Source of the DNA: Candidatus Eremiobacter antarcticus
GTDB lineage: Bacteria > Vulcanimicrobiota > Vulcanimicrobiia > Eremiobacterales > Eremiobacteraceae
DNA: 64,000 nt
Reading direction: 5' to 3'
NCBI GenBank assembly: GCA_003244105.1
Contig: QHBK01000003.1
Location: forward strand, 162,396-226,395
The position numbers and the translations under genes are program-made. The notes under the pieces were generated by a model. It had not been told where the DNA came from. It ran no database searches and saw nothing but the letters and a program-made list of their open reading frames with translations. This document shows positions 8,871-18,465 of the stretch, piece after piece (position 1 is the first letter of the stretch; every line of letters begins with the position of its first letter).

Positions 8871-9571
8871 ACGGATACGGCTCGCGCGGTTCCACCCCTG
8901 GCCAGGGGCGCGGTTTCCGGCCGCGCGGCGGCGTCGGGCGCAGGCCGTATCCCCAGGACGCTCAGGAGGCGCAGGCTGCGCGCCCGCGCAAGCTGAGCTG
9001 CCCCCCCGAGCTCCGCGATGCCTTCGTGGAAGCGCGAGACTTCTTGGCCGGACTCATCGCCGCGTTGGGGCTGCCAGCTCGGCTCGGGTTCGGCGGCGTC
9101 GATCCGGCGCGCGACGGCCGGCAGATCACGATCGAAGTGCGCTCGCTCGCGGATGCGCCTGATCGCCCTGACGAGCGCGGCCCCGACGGGCGGCAGGAAC
9201 CGGGCGACCTCGCGATTCTCATCGGGAAACATGGCGCCACTTTGGATGCGCTCTCCGCGCTCACCAACGCTTTCATGCACCGCAACAACTCACGGGATCT
9301 CTTCTTCTCCGTCGACGTCGAAGGCTATCGCGCTCGCCGCGTTGCCACCCTGCGCTCGATCGCGCAGCGCTGCGCGACTCGTGTGCTCCGAGAAGGCATC
9401 GCGCTGGAACTCGAGCCGATGCCGCCGTCAGAGCGGCGCATCATCCATCTGAGTCTCGCAGCCAACGCCGATCTCCAGACCGAGAGCATCGGAGTGGGAA
9501 GCCAGCGCCGCATCGTCATCATGCCGCGCGACAGCGCGCCTCCGGTCGAACCGCTCGAGGATTTCGAGTAG
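8867..9571 (+). CDS. jag: Jag/KhpB-type RNA-binding protein (KH and R3H domains)
   Basis: 234 residues from ATG 8867, overlapping the yidC stop (ATGA). It has a Gly/Arg/Gln-rich N-terminus, then a KH-II domain with GKHGATLDALSALTNAF and a C-terminal R3H domain (PPSERRIIHLSL). It appears to lack the N-terminal Jag_N domain of Bacillus Jag. Jag/KhpB binds RNA together with KhpA and influences cell elongation in several bacteria. It is in the standard location after yidC. Confidence 0.9.
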   Translation: MNGYGSRGSTPGQGRGFRPRGGVGRRPYPQDAQEAQAARPRKLSCPPELRDAFVEARDFLAGLIAALGLPARLGFGGVDPARDGRQITIEVRSLADAPDRPDERGPDGRQEPGDLAILIGKHGATLDALSALTNAFMHRNNSRDLFFSVDVEGYRARRVATLRSIAQRCATRVLREGIALELEPMPPSERRIIHLSLAANADLQTESIGVGSQRRIVIMPRDSAPPVEPLEDFE

Positions 9572-9617
9572 ACGCGAAGCGCGCCGGCGCGACCTTCCCA
9601 GGCCTTTTGGCGGCCAC

Positions 9618-11015
9618 GTGGACATAAACGATCAGGACACCATCGCCGCGCCTGCGACGGCTCAGGGCATGTCGGCGATCGCGATCATCCGCATGTCCGG
9701 TCCGCTCGCCCGCGAGATCGCGCGGCGCTGCTTCATGCCAGCGCACGTCAGCGCCGACCGCTGTTTTGACGAAGCCGGCCGGCTGCGGCGCGGGTCTCTC
9801 ATCGAGCCGGGAACTGCGCAGAAAATCGACGACGCCTTGCTCGCCGTCTTCCGAGCCCCGCGCTCCTACACCGGTGAAGACCTCGTCGAGTTCCAACTGC
9901 ACGGCGGGGCCGGGGTCGTTGCGGCATGCCTCAACATCCTGCTGGCAAACGGCGCTCGCCTGGCGACGGCGGGCGAGTTCACCAAGCGCGCCTTCCTCAA
10001 CGGCCGCCTGGACCTCACACAAGCCGAAGCGGTCGCAGATGTCATCGCAGCCGAGACGGTCGCTGCATCCAAGGCCGCCGCGCGGCGCGTGAGCGGCGGC
10101 GCAGGCCGAGCGCTGTGCGCCTTGCGGGCGGAACTGCTCGATCGCCTGGTCGAGATCGAGGCTCACGTCGACTATCCCGACGAAGTTCCCGAACCGGACG
10201 CCGGCGCTTTGCTCGCGACGTTGCACGCCCACGAGCGGCGGTTGAACGAACTGCTCGCAGGAGCCAAAACGGCGCGTGCGTTGCGCGACGGGATCGACTG
10301 CGTCATCGCGGGTCCGCCCAACGCCGGCAAATCTTCTCTCCTCAACGCATTGCTGAACGTCGAGCGCGCTATCGTCTCGGAGCTGCCCGGCACGACTCGC
10401 GACATCATCGAAGACCGCGTGGCCATCGACGGCGTCGTGCTGCGCTTGCGCGATACCGCTGGCTTGCGCGAGACGAACGATCCCATCGAATCCGAAGGCG
10501 TCGAGCGTGCGCGCCGCGCACTGAGCGGTGCGGAACTGGTCATCACCGTCGTGGACGCTTCGCGATGCGCGACCCCGGATGACCGCGCAGCGCTCGCATT
10601 GGCGTTCGAGGCTCCGCAGATCGTGTTTTTCAACAAACTCGATCTCGGCAATGCGAGCTCGAGCGAGCTGCGCACCGCGTTGCCTCCCGCCGAGCGGCGG
10701 GAGGTCGTCGAAGGCAGCGTGCGCTGGGAATCGACGGTAGCGGAGCTGAGGGGCGCCATCGCGAGGCTGGGCTGGGGAGCCGGTCCGATCCCGCCCGACG
10801 CCGATTTCTTGGCGAACATGAGGCAGATCCAAGCGCTTGTGCGCGCTCGGGAGTGCTTAGCGCATGCATGCGACACGCTGGAGCAGCGCTGGCCCATCGA
10901 TCTTGCGTGCGCCGACATGCGAGAGGCCATCGCCGCATACGGCGAGGTCAGCGGCGAAAGCGTCAGCGAGAAAGTGCTCGATGCAATCTTTTCACGCTTC
11001 TGTGTGGGCAAATAA
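9618..11015 (+). CDS. mnmE: tRNA uridine-5-carboxymethylaminomethyl synthesis GTPase MnmE
   Basis: 465 residues. With MnmG it modifies U34 of tRNAs. The N-terminal tetrahydrofolate-binding domain begins DTIAAPATAQGMSAIAIIRM. The inserted G domain has GPPNAGKSSLLNALL, the TTRDIIED switch, DTAGLRE and FNKLD. The C-terminal FCVGK contains the catalytic Cys. GTG start; no frame problem. It is immediately followed by mnmG. Confidence 0.97.
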   Translation: MDINDQDTIAAPATAQGMSAIAIIRMSGPLAREIARRCFMPAHVSADRCFDEAGRLRRGSLIEPGTAQKIDDALLAVFRAPRSYTGEDLVEFQLHGGAGVVAACLNILLANGARLATAGEFTKRAFLNGRLDLTQAEAVADVIAAETVAASKAAARRVSGGAGRALCALRAELLDRLVEIEAHVDYPDEVPEPDAGALLATLHAHERRLNELLAGAKTARALRDGIDCVIAGPPNAGKSSLLNALLNVERAIVSELPGTTRDIIEDRVAIDGVVLRLRDTAGLRETNDPIESEGVERARRALSGAELVITVVDASRCATPDDRAALALAFEAPQIVFFNKLDLGNASSSELRTALPPAERREVVEGSVRWESTVAELRGAIARLGWGAGPIPPDADFLANMRQIQALVRARECLAHACDTLEQRWPIDLACADMREAIAAYGEVSGESVSEKVLDAIFSRFCVGK

Positions 11016-11042
11016 CTGAAGCGTTAGACAAGAGCGGGCGTC

Positions 11043-12920
11043 GTGCGGCGCGAACGCCGTGTCGTGCGTTTAGACTTCCACGTCATCGTGATCGGCGGCG
11101 GACACGCAGGCTGTGAAGCGGCCTTGGCCGCAGCTCGCATCGGCGCACGCACGCTCCTGCTGACGGGCAATCTGAGCACAATCGGCCTGATGCCGTGCAA
11201 CCCATCCATCGGCGGCCCAGCCAAAGGGCAGCTCGTCCGCGAGATCGATGCGTTGGGCGGCGAAATGGCGCGTTGCATCGACGATACATTCCTGCACACG
11301 CGCTGGCTCAACGAAAGCCGCGGCCCGGCGGTGCGTACCCTGCGTGCTCAGGCGGACAAACACGCGTACTCCCGACGGATGACACGCGCCGTGTTGCTTC
11401 AGGAAGACCTCACGGTCCGCGAGGGCCTTGCCGCCGAATTGCTCGATGACGATCGCGGAATCTCCGGCGTGCGGCTCACGTCCGGTGAGCATATCCAAGC
11501 TCGCCAAGTCGTGATCGCGACCGGAACCTTTTTAGGCGGCAAACTCTTCGCCGGAGAGCAGAGCGAACCCGGAGGCCGAACGGGCGAGCGGCCCGCGAGC
11601 CAGTTGGGGTTGAGTCTAAAGCGCTTCGGCTTCGAGATGGGGCGGTTGAAAACCGGAACGCCTCCGCGCGTCCATCGGCGCAGCGTCGACTTTTCGAAGA
11701 CGGCCCGACAAGAGCCGAGCGTCACGCCGCTGGTGTTCTCCTACAGCAGCCAACCACGGTTCCCGGGCCCTCAGCTGCCCTGCTTCATCACCTCAACAAA
11801 CGAGGCGACGCACCGCTTGGTCCGCGACAATCTCCATCGCTCACCGATGTATGGCCTCGCGCGGATTGAAGGAATCGGTCCCAGGTATTGTCCCTCTATA
11901 GAGGACAAAGTCGTTAAGTTCGCTCACAACCCGACGCACCAAATCTTCCTCGAGCCGGAGGGGTGGGGGGTCGACGATATTTATGTAGGGGGCTTCTCCA
12001 CATCGTTGCCGGCCGAGATCCAGCTGGAGATGCTGCATACGCTGCCGGGGTTGCGCGAAGCGGAGCTGGTTCGAGCCGGGTATGCGGTCGAGTACGATTA
12101 CGTTGCCCCCACCGAGCTGCGCCCCACGCTCGAGACCAAAAGCGTTCCCGGGCTGTATCACGCCGGGCAAATCAACGGCACATCCGGTTATGAGGAAGCG
12201 GCGGCGCAGGGGATCGTGGCCGGGATCAACGCCGCCTTGCGCGCCTGCGGACGGGAGCAGATGACGCTCGCACGCAGCGGCTCGTACATAGGAACTCTCA
12301 TTGACGATCTCATCACCAAGGGAACGGCGGAGCCCTATCGCATGCTGACGTCGCGCGCCGAACACAGGCTTCTCCTTCGGCACGACAACGCAGACGAGAG
12401 GCTTACCCCGGTTGGCCGGCGCGTTGGCCTCGTGGGAGACGTGAACTATCGAGCTTTTCTGACTCGGATGGAGACGATGCAGGCGTATCGGACATGCCTG
12501 GAAACGACCCGCCTGAGCGCATGCGACGCGGCGCGATACAGTGCGCCTGCCGGACTCACTCTGGCGGAACTGGTACGCCGGCCCGAGGTCGGTTTTCGAG
12601 ATGCAACAGGCACGCCCAGCGAACTGGGCGAGCGTGTAGCGACGGCGATCAAGTACGAGGGCTACATCCGCAGGCAGCACGCGGCCGTCGAACGTCAGCG
12701 GAGATCTGAAGACGTCACGATTCGGGAAGACGTCTCATTCGCCCGATGCCTGGGGCTGTCGCGCGAGGCGCTCGAGAAACTGGAGAAGATTCGGCCGTCC
12801 ACGCTTGGTCAGGCAAGCCGCATTCCCGGTGTGACACCTGCGGACATCGCTGTGCTGTCAGTGTATATTCATCGAGCCTGCGCGGCGGGGAATCCCGCGG
12901 CCGAGGCAGTCGCTCCCTGA
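11043..12920 (+). CDS. mnmG: tRNA uridine-5-carboxymethylaminomethyl modification enzyme MnmG (GidA)
   Basis: 625 residues, FAD-dependent partner of MnmE. The dinucleotide-binding motif is [19 protein letters not shown], followed by [20 protein letters not shown] and [10 protein letters not shown]-like ([18 protein letters not shown]). The C-terminal helical domain ends near [20 protein letters not shown] at 11043 or the in-frame GTG at 11064 are both possible starts. The stop overlaps the inferred CTG start of rsmG. Confidence 0.97.
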   Translation: MRRERRVVRLDFHVIVIGGGHAGCEAALAAARIGARTLLLTGNLSTIGLMPCNPSIGGPAKGQLVREIDALGGEMARCIDDTFLHTRWLNESRGPAVRTLRAQADKHAYSRRMTRAVLLQEDLTVREGLAAELLDDDRGISGVRLTSGEHIQARQVVIATGTFLGGKLFAGEQSEPGGRTGERPASQLGLSLKRFGFEMGRLKTGTPPRVHRRSVDFSKTARQEPSVTPLVFSYSSQPRFPGPQLPCFITSTNEATHRLVRDNLHRSPMYGLARIEGIGPRYCPSIEDKVVKFAHNPTHQIFLEPEGWGVDDIYVGGFSTSLPAEIQLEMLHTLPGLREAELVRAGYAVEYDYVAPTELRPTLETKSVPGLYHAGQINGTSGYEEAAAQGIVAGINAALRACGREQMTLARSGSYIGTLIDDLITKGTAEPYRMLTSRAEHRLLLRHDNADERLTPVGRRVGLVGDVNYRAFLTRMETMQAYRTCLETTRLSACDAARYSAPAGLTLAELVRRPEVGFRDATGTPSELGERVATAIKYEGYIRRQHAAVERQRRSEDVTIREDVSFARCLGLSREALEKLEKIRPSTLGQASRIPGVTPADIAVLSVYIHRACAAGNPAAEAVAP

Positions 12921-13594
12921 GCGCTCAGGCGCCAGACGACGAGGCGCTGCAAATACTGAGGTCGGGTCTCCAAGCAATCCTGGGAGCAGCACCAGAGGGG
13001 GCTGCGGAGTCGATCGAACGCTTTTGCCGACAGCTCCTGTCCGCAAACGCGGTGACGAACCTGACGGGCGCAACGGATCTCAGACAAGCGATCCTTCAGG
13101 TGTTGGACAGCCTCGCGCCGTTGCCGCTCATCAAGCTTCGGCCTCTCGTGGTTGACCTCGGAAGCGGTGCGGGTCTGCCCGGAATTCCGGCCGCGATCGT
13201 GTTTCCGAACGTACGGTTCGCGCTGGTCGAACCGCGGACGAAGAGGGTTGGGTTCCTGCGAGCCGTCGCTTCCGATCTGAGCTTGGGGAACGTTGAAGTC
13301 GTGAAAGGTTCGGCCCCAAGAGTGCGCTTTTCGGGCGACAGGACGCCGGCGACGGTGCTGGCACGCGCGTTGGCATCCCCTCCTAGAGCCATCGAGCTTG
13401 GACTGTCGCTGCTGAAGGTCGGGGGCCTCCTCCTGCTCTATGCCGGACGAGCAGCGCAACCAGATGCGGAATCGTTGAAGGCCGCTCAGCAATACGGAGG
13501 CTCGGCGATCGATGTGCGGGCCCTCGAGGTTCCGCACCTATTCAAGAGCCGCCACGCATGGATATTGAGAAGGGTAGTTGATGGGCTGCACTGA
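12917..13594 (+). CDS. rsmG: 16S rRNA (guanine-N7)-methyltransferase RsmG (GidB), probable CTG start
   Basis: 225 residues if started at CTG 12917. SAM-dependent methyltransferase of 16S rRNA G527. The core motif [16 protein letters not shown] and following [16 protein letters not shown] are clear. No ATG, GTG or TTG occurs in frame between an ATG deep inside mnmG (12746) and residue ~45 of the family domain. The CTG overlaps the mnmG stop as CTGA, like the ATGA/GTGA couplings elsewhere, and has GAGG 10 bases upstream. Length is normal with this start. The last base adjoins the GTG of the next gene. Confidence 0.88.
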   Translation: MSAQAPDDEALQILRSGLQAILGAAPEGAAESIERFCRQLLSANAVTNLTGATDLRQAILQVLDSLAPLPLIKLRPLVVDLGSGAGLPGIPAAIVFPNVRFALVEPRTKRVGFLRAVASDLSLGNVEVVKGSAPRVRFSGDRTPATVLARALASPPRAIELGLSLLKVGGLLLLYAGRAAQPDAESLKAAQQYGGSAIDVRALEVPHLFKSRHAWILRRVVDGLH

Positions 13595-15001
13595 GTGTTT
13601 CACGTGAAACATAATGCGGTGGATGATTTGCTGTTGAGGACGCTACCAGCGGGCACCGTTTACGCCGTAGGCGGGACGGTCAGAGACGCGCTTCTGACAG
13701 ATCCGAACGGAGTAGAGGCATCTCTTCATAAGAATTTGGACTACCTGGTAACTGGTGTCCCGATGGACGAGATAGTACAGAGGCTTAGTCCGTCGGTTCG
13801 TGTGGAGTTGGTCGGCCAAAGCTTCGGGGTCTTGAAGTTTTCCTTTGCTGACCTCGAAGCGGACCTAGCTTTGCCGCGCAAAGAGCGTTCAACCGGAACT
13901 CACCATCGGGATTTCGACGTTCAAACGTCTCCCGACATCCCGATCGAAGAGGACCTCAGCCGTCGCGACTTCCGCATCAACATGATGGCTCGCAATCTGT
14001 CCGACGGGCGAATCATCGATCCGTTCGGCGGCTTGGAGGACCTGCGCAACCGTCGTCTCGACATACTGCGAGCTGAGGCTTTCGTCGAAGATCCTCTGCG
14101 CATGTTGCGCGGTGCGCAGTTCGCCGCCCGCTTCAATCTGACGCCAACCAAGAAAACGATGGACGCCATGAGAGAGGCGGCGCCCCTCATCACTTCGGTG
14201 GCGGGCGAGCGAGTCGCAGAGGAGCTGAAAAAGCTTTTGACGCTCGCGCGGCTCCCAAGCGTGGGTTTCGAAATACTGCGAGAAGCAGGCGTTGGGGACA
14301 TCCTGTTGCCAGAGTTGATGGAAGGCTGGGACGTCGAGCAAAACGAGTTCCACCGCTACACGGTCTACTATCATTCTTTACGCTGTTGCGACGAAGCGCC
14401 TCACGATCTCGTCATGCGGCTGGCCGCGCTGCTGCACGACGTGGGAAAACCGCGCACCAAAGAAGGACCACATTTCTACCGGCACGAGTACGTCGGCGCA
14501 GAGATGGCTCGCGCGCTGCTCAATCGCCTGCGCTTCGGTTCGGATACAGTGGAACGGGTGACGCATCTCATCAAGCATCACATGTTCGCCTCCGGCGACG
14601 AGTTGACCGATGCGGCGGTGCGGCGCTTTATCGTGCGGGTGGGCGCGCAGCACATCGATCATCTCTTCACGTTGCGGCGCGCCGACATCACCGCCTCCGG
14701 CTTGCAAGAACGCAGTCCCGCTGAGCTTGACCGTTTTGCCGCCCGGGTGAAGCTGCAACTCTCGGGCCCTCAAGTCTTCAACGTGACCAACCTCGCGATA
14801 GACGGCAACGCCGTCATCGAGCTGATGAAAGGACTCGAGCTCGCGTCGAGTGATTTTCGCGGCGACGAGCGTGTGGGAGCCGTGTTGCGCCACTGCTTGG
14901 AGCTTGTCATCGAAGAGCCGGCTGCCAACAATAGCGAGTCGCTCCTCAAAGCAGCTTCCGCATTTCTGCTCGCGCGTGGGCATGGGTCGGGGCCCCCATG
15001 A
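13595..15001 (+). CDS. CCA tRNA nucleotidyltransferase / poly(A) polymerase family protein with HD domain
   Basis: 468 residues. It has a class II nucleotidyltransferase head (YAVGGTVRDALL, 23-34), an EADLALPRKE strand, the EEDLSRRDFRINMMA motif (118-132), an RNA-binding middle, then an HD domain (AALLHDVGKPRTKEG). These enzymes normally add CCA to tRNA 3' ends. The metal-binding DxD appears as NLD (Asn47-Leu-Asp49, codons AAT TTG GAC), so the first carboxylate is missing and activity is uncertain. The GTG start lies inside parS, which is why the protein begins MFHVKH. The stop overlaps the parA ATG. Confidence 0.85.
   Translation: MFHVKHNAVDDLLLRTLPAGTVYAVGGTVRDALLTDPNGVEASLHKNLDYLVTGVPMDEIVQRLSPSVRVELVGQSFGVLKFSFADLEADLALPRKERSTGTHHRDFDVQTSPDIPIEEDLSRRDFRINMMARNLSDGRIIDPFGGLEDLRNRRLDILRAEAFVEDPLRMLRGAQFAARFNLTPTKKTMDAMREAAPLITSVAGERVAEELKKLLTLARLPSVGFEILREAGVGDILLPELMEGWDVEQNEFHRYTVYYHSLRCCDEAPHDLVMRLAALLHDVGKPRTKEGPHFYRHEYVGAEMARALLNRLRFGSDTVERVTHLIKHHMFASGDELTDAAVRRFIVRVGAQHIDHLFTLRRADITASGLQERSPAELDRFAARVKLQLSGPQVFNVTNLAIDGNAVIELMKGLELASSDFRGDERVGAVLRHCLELVIEEPAANNSESLLKAASAFLLARGHGSGPP
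13596..13611. promoter_or_regulatory. parS: parS centromere site
   Basis: TGTTTCACGTGAAACA is a perfect 16-base match to the canonical ParB-binding palindrome. It overlaps the start of the nucleotidyltransferase gene, encoding part of its MFHVKH N-terminus. It lies about 7 kb from oriC and 1.4 kb before parA-parB. It is the only full-length copy I found in the window. Confidence 0.97.
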
Positions 15002-15843
15002 TCGGCGACAGCATTGTAGCGGACCCGGCCATTGCGCCCGCGGCGGAGCATAAGCCTCAAGCCGCCGTGCCCGCCTCCGGTAGAGCGCACGTCATCGCCG
15101 TCGCAAACCAGAAAGGCGGCGTCGGCAAGACGACGACCGCCATCAACTTGAGCGCCGAACTGGCCAATCGCGGCGAGCATGTGCTGCTGGTGGACGTCGA
15201 TCCGCAAGGCAACGCCACGACGGGCCTGGGAATAGAGAAAGCTGCGCTCAGGCAGTGTATGTACGATGTCATGCTCAAGTCTGCGCAGCTCGGCAGCATC
15301 GTGCAACCCACGCGCATCGAGCGGCTCAGCATCGCGCCGTCGACCTTGCATTTGGCCGGCGCCGAGATCGAACTCGTCTCGGCGATGTCGAGGGAATCAC
15401 GGCTGCGCAGCGCGCTTGCGCCAGTCGCACCGCTCTTCGATCGGGTGCTCATCGACTGTCCGCCGTCCTTGGGGCTGCTGACGCTGAACGCCTTGAGCGC
15501 TGCGGACTGCCTCATCGTGCCGATTCAAGCCGAGTATTTCGCCCTGGAAGGTCTTGGCCAGCTCACGCACGTGATCGATCTCGTCAAGGCTCATTTGAAC
15601 CCGCAGCTCCACATCGTGGGCGTCCTCATCACGATGTTCGACGCGCGAACGAACCTCGCGACGCAGGTCGTCGACGAAGTCGAGCGCTACTTCCCTGGGT
15701 TGATGTTCAAGACGCGCATACCCCGCAGCGTACGATTGTCAGAGGCGCCGTCGTTCGGCATGCCCATCGCCAACTTTGATCCCAAGGGCAGGGGTGCGGC
15801 TGCCTATGCGGCGCTCGCGGAGGAGGTCATCACACGTGCATAA
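14998..15843 (+). CDS. parA: Chromosome partitioning ATPase ParA (Soj)
   Basis: 281 residues. The deviant Walker A is NQKGGVGKTTTAINLS (about 39-54), with DVDPQGNATTG, Walker B VLIDCPPSLG and the typical EYFALEGLGQL stretch. It moves ParB-parS complexes and can regulate DnaA. An N-terminal tail of ~30 residues precedes the ATPase core. ATG 14998 overlaps the previous stop. It shares an operon with parB, overlapping it by 8 bases. Confidence 0.97.
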   Translation: MIGDSIVADPAIAPAAEHKPQAAVPASGRAHVIAVANQKGGVGKTTTAINLSAELANRGEHVLLVDVDPQGNATTGLGIEKAALRQCMYDVMLKSAQLGSIVQPTRIERLSIAPSTLHLAGAEIELVSAMSRESRLRSALAPVAPLFDRVLIDCPPSLGLLTLNALSAADCLIVPIQAEYFALEGLGQLTHVIDLVKAHLNPQLHIVGVLITMFDARTNLATQVVDEVERYFPGLMFKTRIPRSVRLSEAPSFGMPIANFDPKGRGAAAYAALAEEVITRA

Positions 15844-16720
15844 AGGACGCGGTCTGGGCCGCGGGTTGGACGCCTTGTTCCCCGGCGCGCGAACGGGGCC
15901 GGCGGAGTTCCCGTCTGAAGCGGTGCAAACGGTAACCCTGGTGGACATCGATACCATCGTTCCCAATCCGCGTCAGCCTCGGCGCCGCTTCGATGAAGAT
16001 GCACTGCAGGGGCTCGCGCAGTCCATCGGCACCTACGGACTGCTCGCGCCGATCGTTGTGCGACGCGTCGGTCACGGTCCGCAGGCACAACACCAGATCG
16101 TAGCGGGCGAACGGCGATGGCGGGCGGCTCGTATGTGTGGCCTGACAGAGATTCCCGCGCTCGTGAGACACGCTGGAGATGCTGAGGCGGTCGAACTTGC
16201 GCTTTTGGAAAACGTGCAACGCGCCGATCTCAACGCCGTCGAAGAGGCCAGCGGCTATCAGCAGCTGATCGACGAGCAAGGTTACACCCAGGAGACGCTC
16301 GCGCGGCGCTTGGGAAAGAGCCGGCCCGCGGTGGCGAACGCGCTTCGGCTGCTGTCGCTGCCCGATTCCGTTCAAGCCCTCATCCGCGACGGCAAGCTGT
16401 CCGCCGGCCATGGCCGCGCGCTCGCCGCCCTGCCGGCGGAGCGGGCGAGCGAACTGGCGCAACACGCGATCCGCCGGCGATGGAGCGTGCGGGAATTGGA
16501 GCGAGCCGCGGCGCTGCGCCAAACACCGTCGAAGGCCCGCGTGGTTCGCAGACGCACGTCGGCCGAGCTCGACGAAGTCGAAAGCCGCCTGCGCTTCGCG
16601 CTCGCCGCGAAGGTGCTCGTGCACGACCGTCCGGACGGCGGAGGCCGCATCGAGGTGTTCTATGCAGGTCGCGACGACTTGCAGCGGATCGTCGACCGCG
16701 TGGCGCCGGAGCGCCAGTAG
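15836..16720 (+). CDS. parB: Chromosome partitioning protein ParB (Spo0J)
   Basis: 294 residues from GTG 15836 with a strong GAGGAGG Shine-Dalgarno. It begins MHKGRGLGRGLDALFPG. The CTPase/clamp N-domain has NPRQPRRRFDE and the GERRWRAARM box, followed by the ENVQRADLNAVEEA segment and the helix-turn-helix (TQETLARRLGKSRPAVANAL), then a C-terminal dimerisation domain. It binds the parS at 13596 and loads SMC (present at 42015-45560). Confidence 0.97.
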   Translation: MHKGRGLGRGLDALFPGARTGPAEFPSEAVQTVTLVDIDTIVPNPRQPRRRFDEDALQGLAQSIGTYGLLAPIVVRRVGHGPQAQHQIVAGERRWRAARMCGLTEIPALVRHAGDAEAVELALLENVQRADLNAVEEASGYQQLIDEQGYTQETLARRLGKSRPAVANALRLLSLPDSVQALIRDGKLSAGHGRALAALPAERASELAQHAIRRRWSVRELERAAALRQTPSKARVVRRRTSAELDEVESRLRFALAAKVLVHDRPDGGGRIEVFYAGRDDLQRIVDRVAPERQ

Positions 16721-16723
16721 ACG

Positions 16724-18421
16724 ATGCGGCGACGTCAACGCAAAAGGCCCGCATCGCCCTGGCTGTTGGCGGTGGCGGGTGTGTCAACGGCGGCAACCCT
16801 GCTATGGGCTCAAGCGGGGACCAGCGCATCGGCGCGCGGGGCGGCGGTCATCACAATCTGGAGCTTTCCTTCGCCGCGCTCCATGGATCCCGGAGTCGCT
16901 GCTCTTGAATCCGGTCTGATGGCTGTCGGCTCCCTGCACTCGCAGATCGCAGCGGTGAGCGGTCATCCCGCCGCGCGCACGACATTCGCGCTGGATCCTG
17001 AGTTCATCGCCGCCATCGAGCGAGCGCGCGTCGGCCAATCGATCCTGGCCGCGGTGCGAAGCGCCGAGATGGGCCAAAGCGGCGGAGCGAGCCGCGAATT
17101 GCGCGAGGTGCTTTCTCGCGAGGTGGCCGTTGCACAGGGGATGTCCGCCACACCGTTGGCGACGCGTTTTGCGGCGCACGCGGCCGCTGCGCGGCTCGCA
17201 AGTTCCGGCGCTCGCACCGTGCAGTTCTCACATGCCGACACCGTGGATTTCACCGGGAGCGCCGTGCTGCTGTCGCTGCTCGCGGGCGGCTACGCGCACG
17301 AACTGGCGGGGTTGGCGCGCAAGCACCTGCTCTCGCGTCAAGACGTGCAGCTCATCGCAACTGCGTTTGCGCGCGCCTGCGGCGACGTCATGTCGAAGAT
17401 GAAGCAGGCAACGGCGAACGGATCGGTCGAGGTTTTGGCGTTGCCGTCGCGCGAGCCGATCTTGCCGTTGCTCATCGATGCGGCCGGACGGAACCGCCAA
17501 GTGCCTTTCACGGTCGCGGTCAACGCTCGTGCGGATGCGGCCGCCGCGGTTGACGACGGGCTTCGAGCGGCGCGCGCCCTCCAGCCTGACAGCGCCGGCG
17601 CTGGCTTACTGTCACCGCACGGCGCATACGATGACGCGACGGCTGCACTGCTGTACGAGCGCCAGGCGACGTACGCCGTCTTCTCCGAACGCGTCGCGAA
17701 GGCGGCCGGCGGCGCTTCCGTGCAGGCCCATACCGAGTCCCTGGCGGCGGCCTATCACGGCTACATGCTCGACACCGGCAAAAACGAGAAACTGCCGGTT
17801 CTCTTCTGCGCGACCGGCGCGAGCGATAGGCTGGAGGCGTTGGCGGACGACGTCCCGGCGACAGCACTCGGCGATCGAGTATCGCAGATCGCTCTCGGCG
17901 CTTGGCAAGACAGCGGCCAAAAACCAGATGCCGTGGTCGTGCTGTGTCTCAGCGCCGCAGGCCGTTTAGCGGCACGCATCGACCGCGACGCGGCGCTCTC
18001 TCATCTCTTCAGCGTGCTTGGTTCGGGCGCGTTCCAGTCGTTCACGCCCAAGGAATATTTGCGCGCGCATCCGCCCAGCGCGGCGGCGTACGGCTTCTCT
18101 CCCGCGTCTGATACCGGAGGCTTCGGGCTGTGGATGGGGTCAGCAAACCAATCCAGCATGTGGAATGCTCTTGCCGATGCGAGGGCGGCAGCCGGCGGCG
18201 ACGCGTCGTTGTCGCGCACGTCGGTTCGGGCTGCGCTCCTGAGGGCTGAATCCGGATACTGGTACGCAGCCGTCAGGCGCCCTCAGCCTCGTGCGGTTTC
18301 CGAGCGGCTGCTCGCAGATTTTCGGGAGGCGATTGCGGCGATTTACAGGGCGGCAGACAAGCCCGCACCCCGCTCGATCGCGCCCGTCCGTTGGGATAGC
18401 ACGGCGGCGCCCGGCGACTGA
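16724..18421 (+). CDS. Exported GH57-like protein lacking catalytic residues
   Basis: 565 residues beginning 3 bases after parB, so probably in the par operon. Residues 1-37 form a basic, hydrophobic signal peptide ending ASA. Later blocks follow the GH57 (alpha-amylase/glucanotransferase) order: a strand-helix TTFALDPEFIAAIERA (86-101), LPSREPILPLLID (240-252, cf. the family YYHPILPLL), GLLSPHGAYDD (294-304), TPKEYLRAHPP (441-451) and GGFGLWMG...W (465-480). The nucleophile Glu expected in the W-P-S-E-G block is His299. The Asp expected in the RD..LSD block is replaced by Thr in CATGASDR. It is thus a likely pseudoenzyme or glycan-binding protein at the cell surface or periplasm. The family call is by motif memory only. 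Confidence 0.6.
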   Translation: MRRRQRKRPASPWLLAVAGVSTAATLLWAQAGTSASARGAAVITIWSFPSPRSMDPGVAALESGLMAVGSLHSQIAAVSGHPAARTTFALDPEFIAAIERARVGQSILAAVRSAEMGQSGGASRELREVLSREVAVAQGMSATPLATRFAAHAAAARLASSGARTVQFSHADTVDFTGSAVLLSLLAGGYAHELAGLARKHLLSRQDVQLIATAFARACGDVMSKMKQATANGSVEVLALPSREPILPLLIDAAGRNRQVPFTVAVNARADAAAAVDDGLRAARALQPDSAGAGLLSPHGAYDDATAALLYERQATYAVFSERVAKAAGGASVQAHTESLAAAYHGYMLDTGKNEKLPVLFCATGASDRLEALADDVPATALGDRVSQIALGAWQDSGQKPDAVVVLCLSAAGRLAARIDRDAALSHLFSVLGSGAFQSFTPKEYLRAHPPSAAAYGFSPASDTGGFGLWMGSANQSSMWNALADARAAAGGDASLSRTSVRAALLRAESGYWYAAVRRPQPRAVSERLLADFREAIAAIYRAADKPAPRSIAPVRWDSTAAPGD

Positions 18422-18465
18422 AACGCTATCGACAACGCACAAGCCCGGCTCCCATCAAACAGGCG

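Noticed and set aside
9519-10832. 437-codon minus-strand frame opposite mnmE
   Set aside because: Antisense shadow of a canonical gene; no family resemblance.
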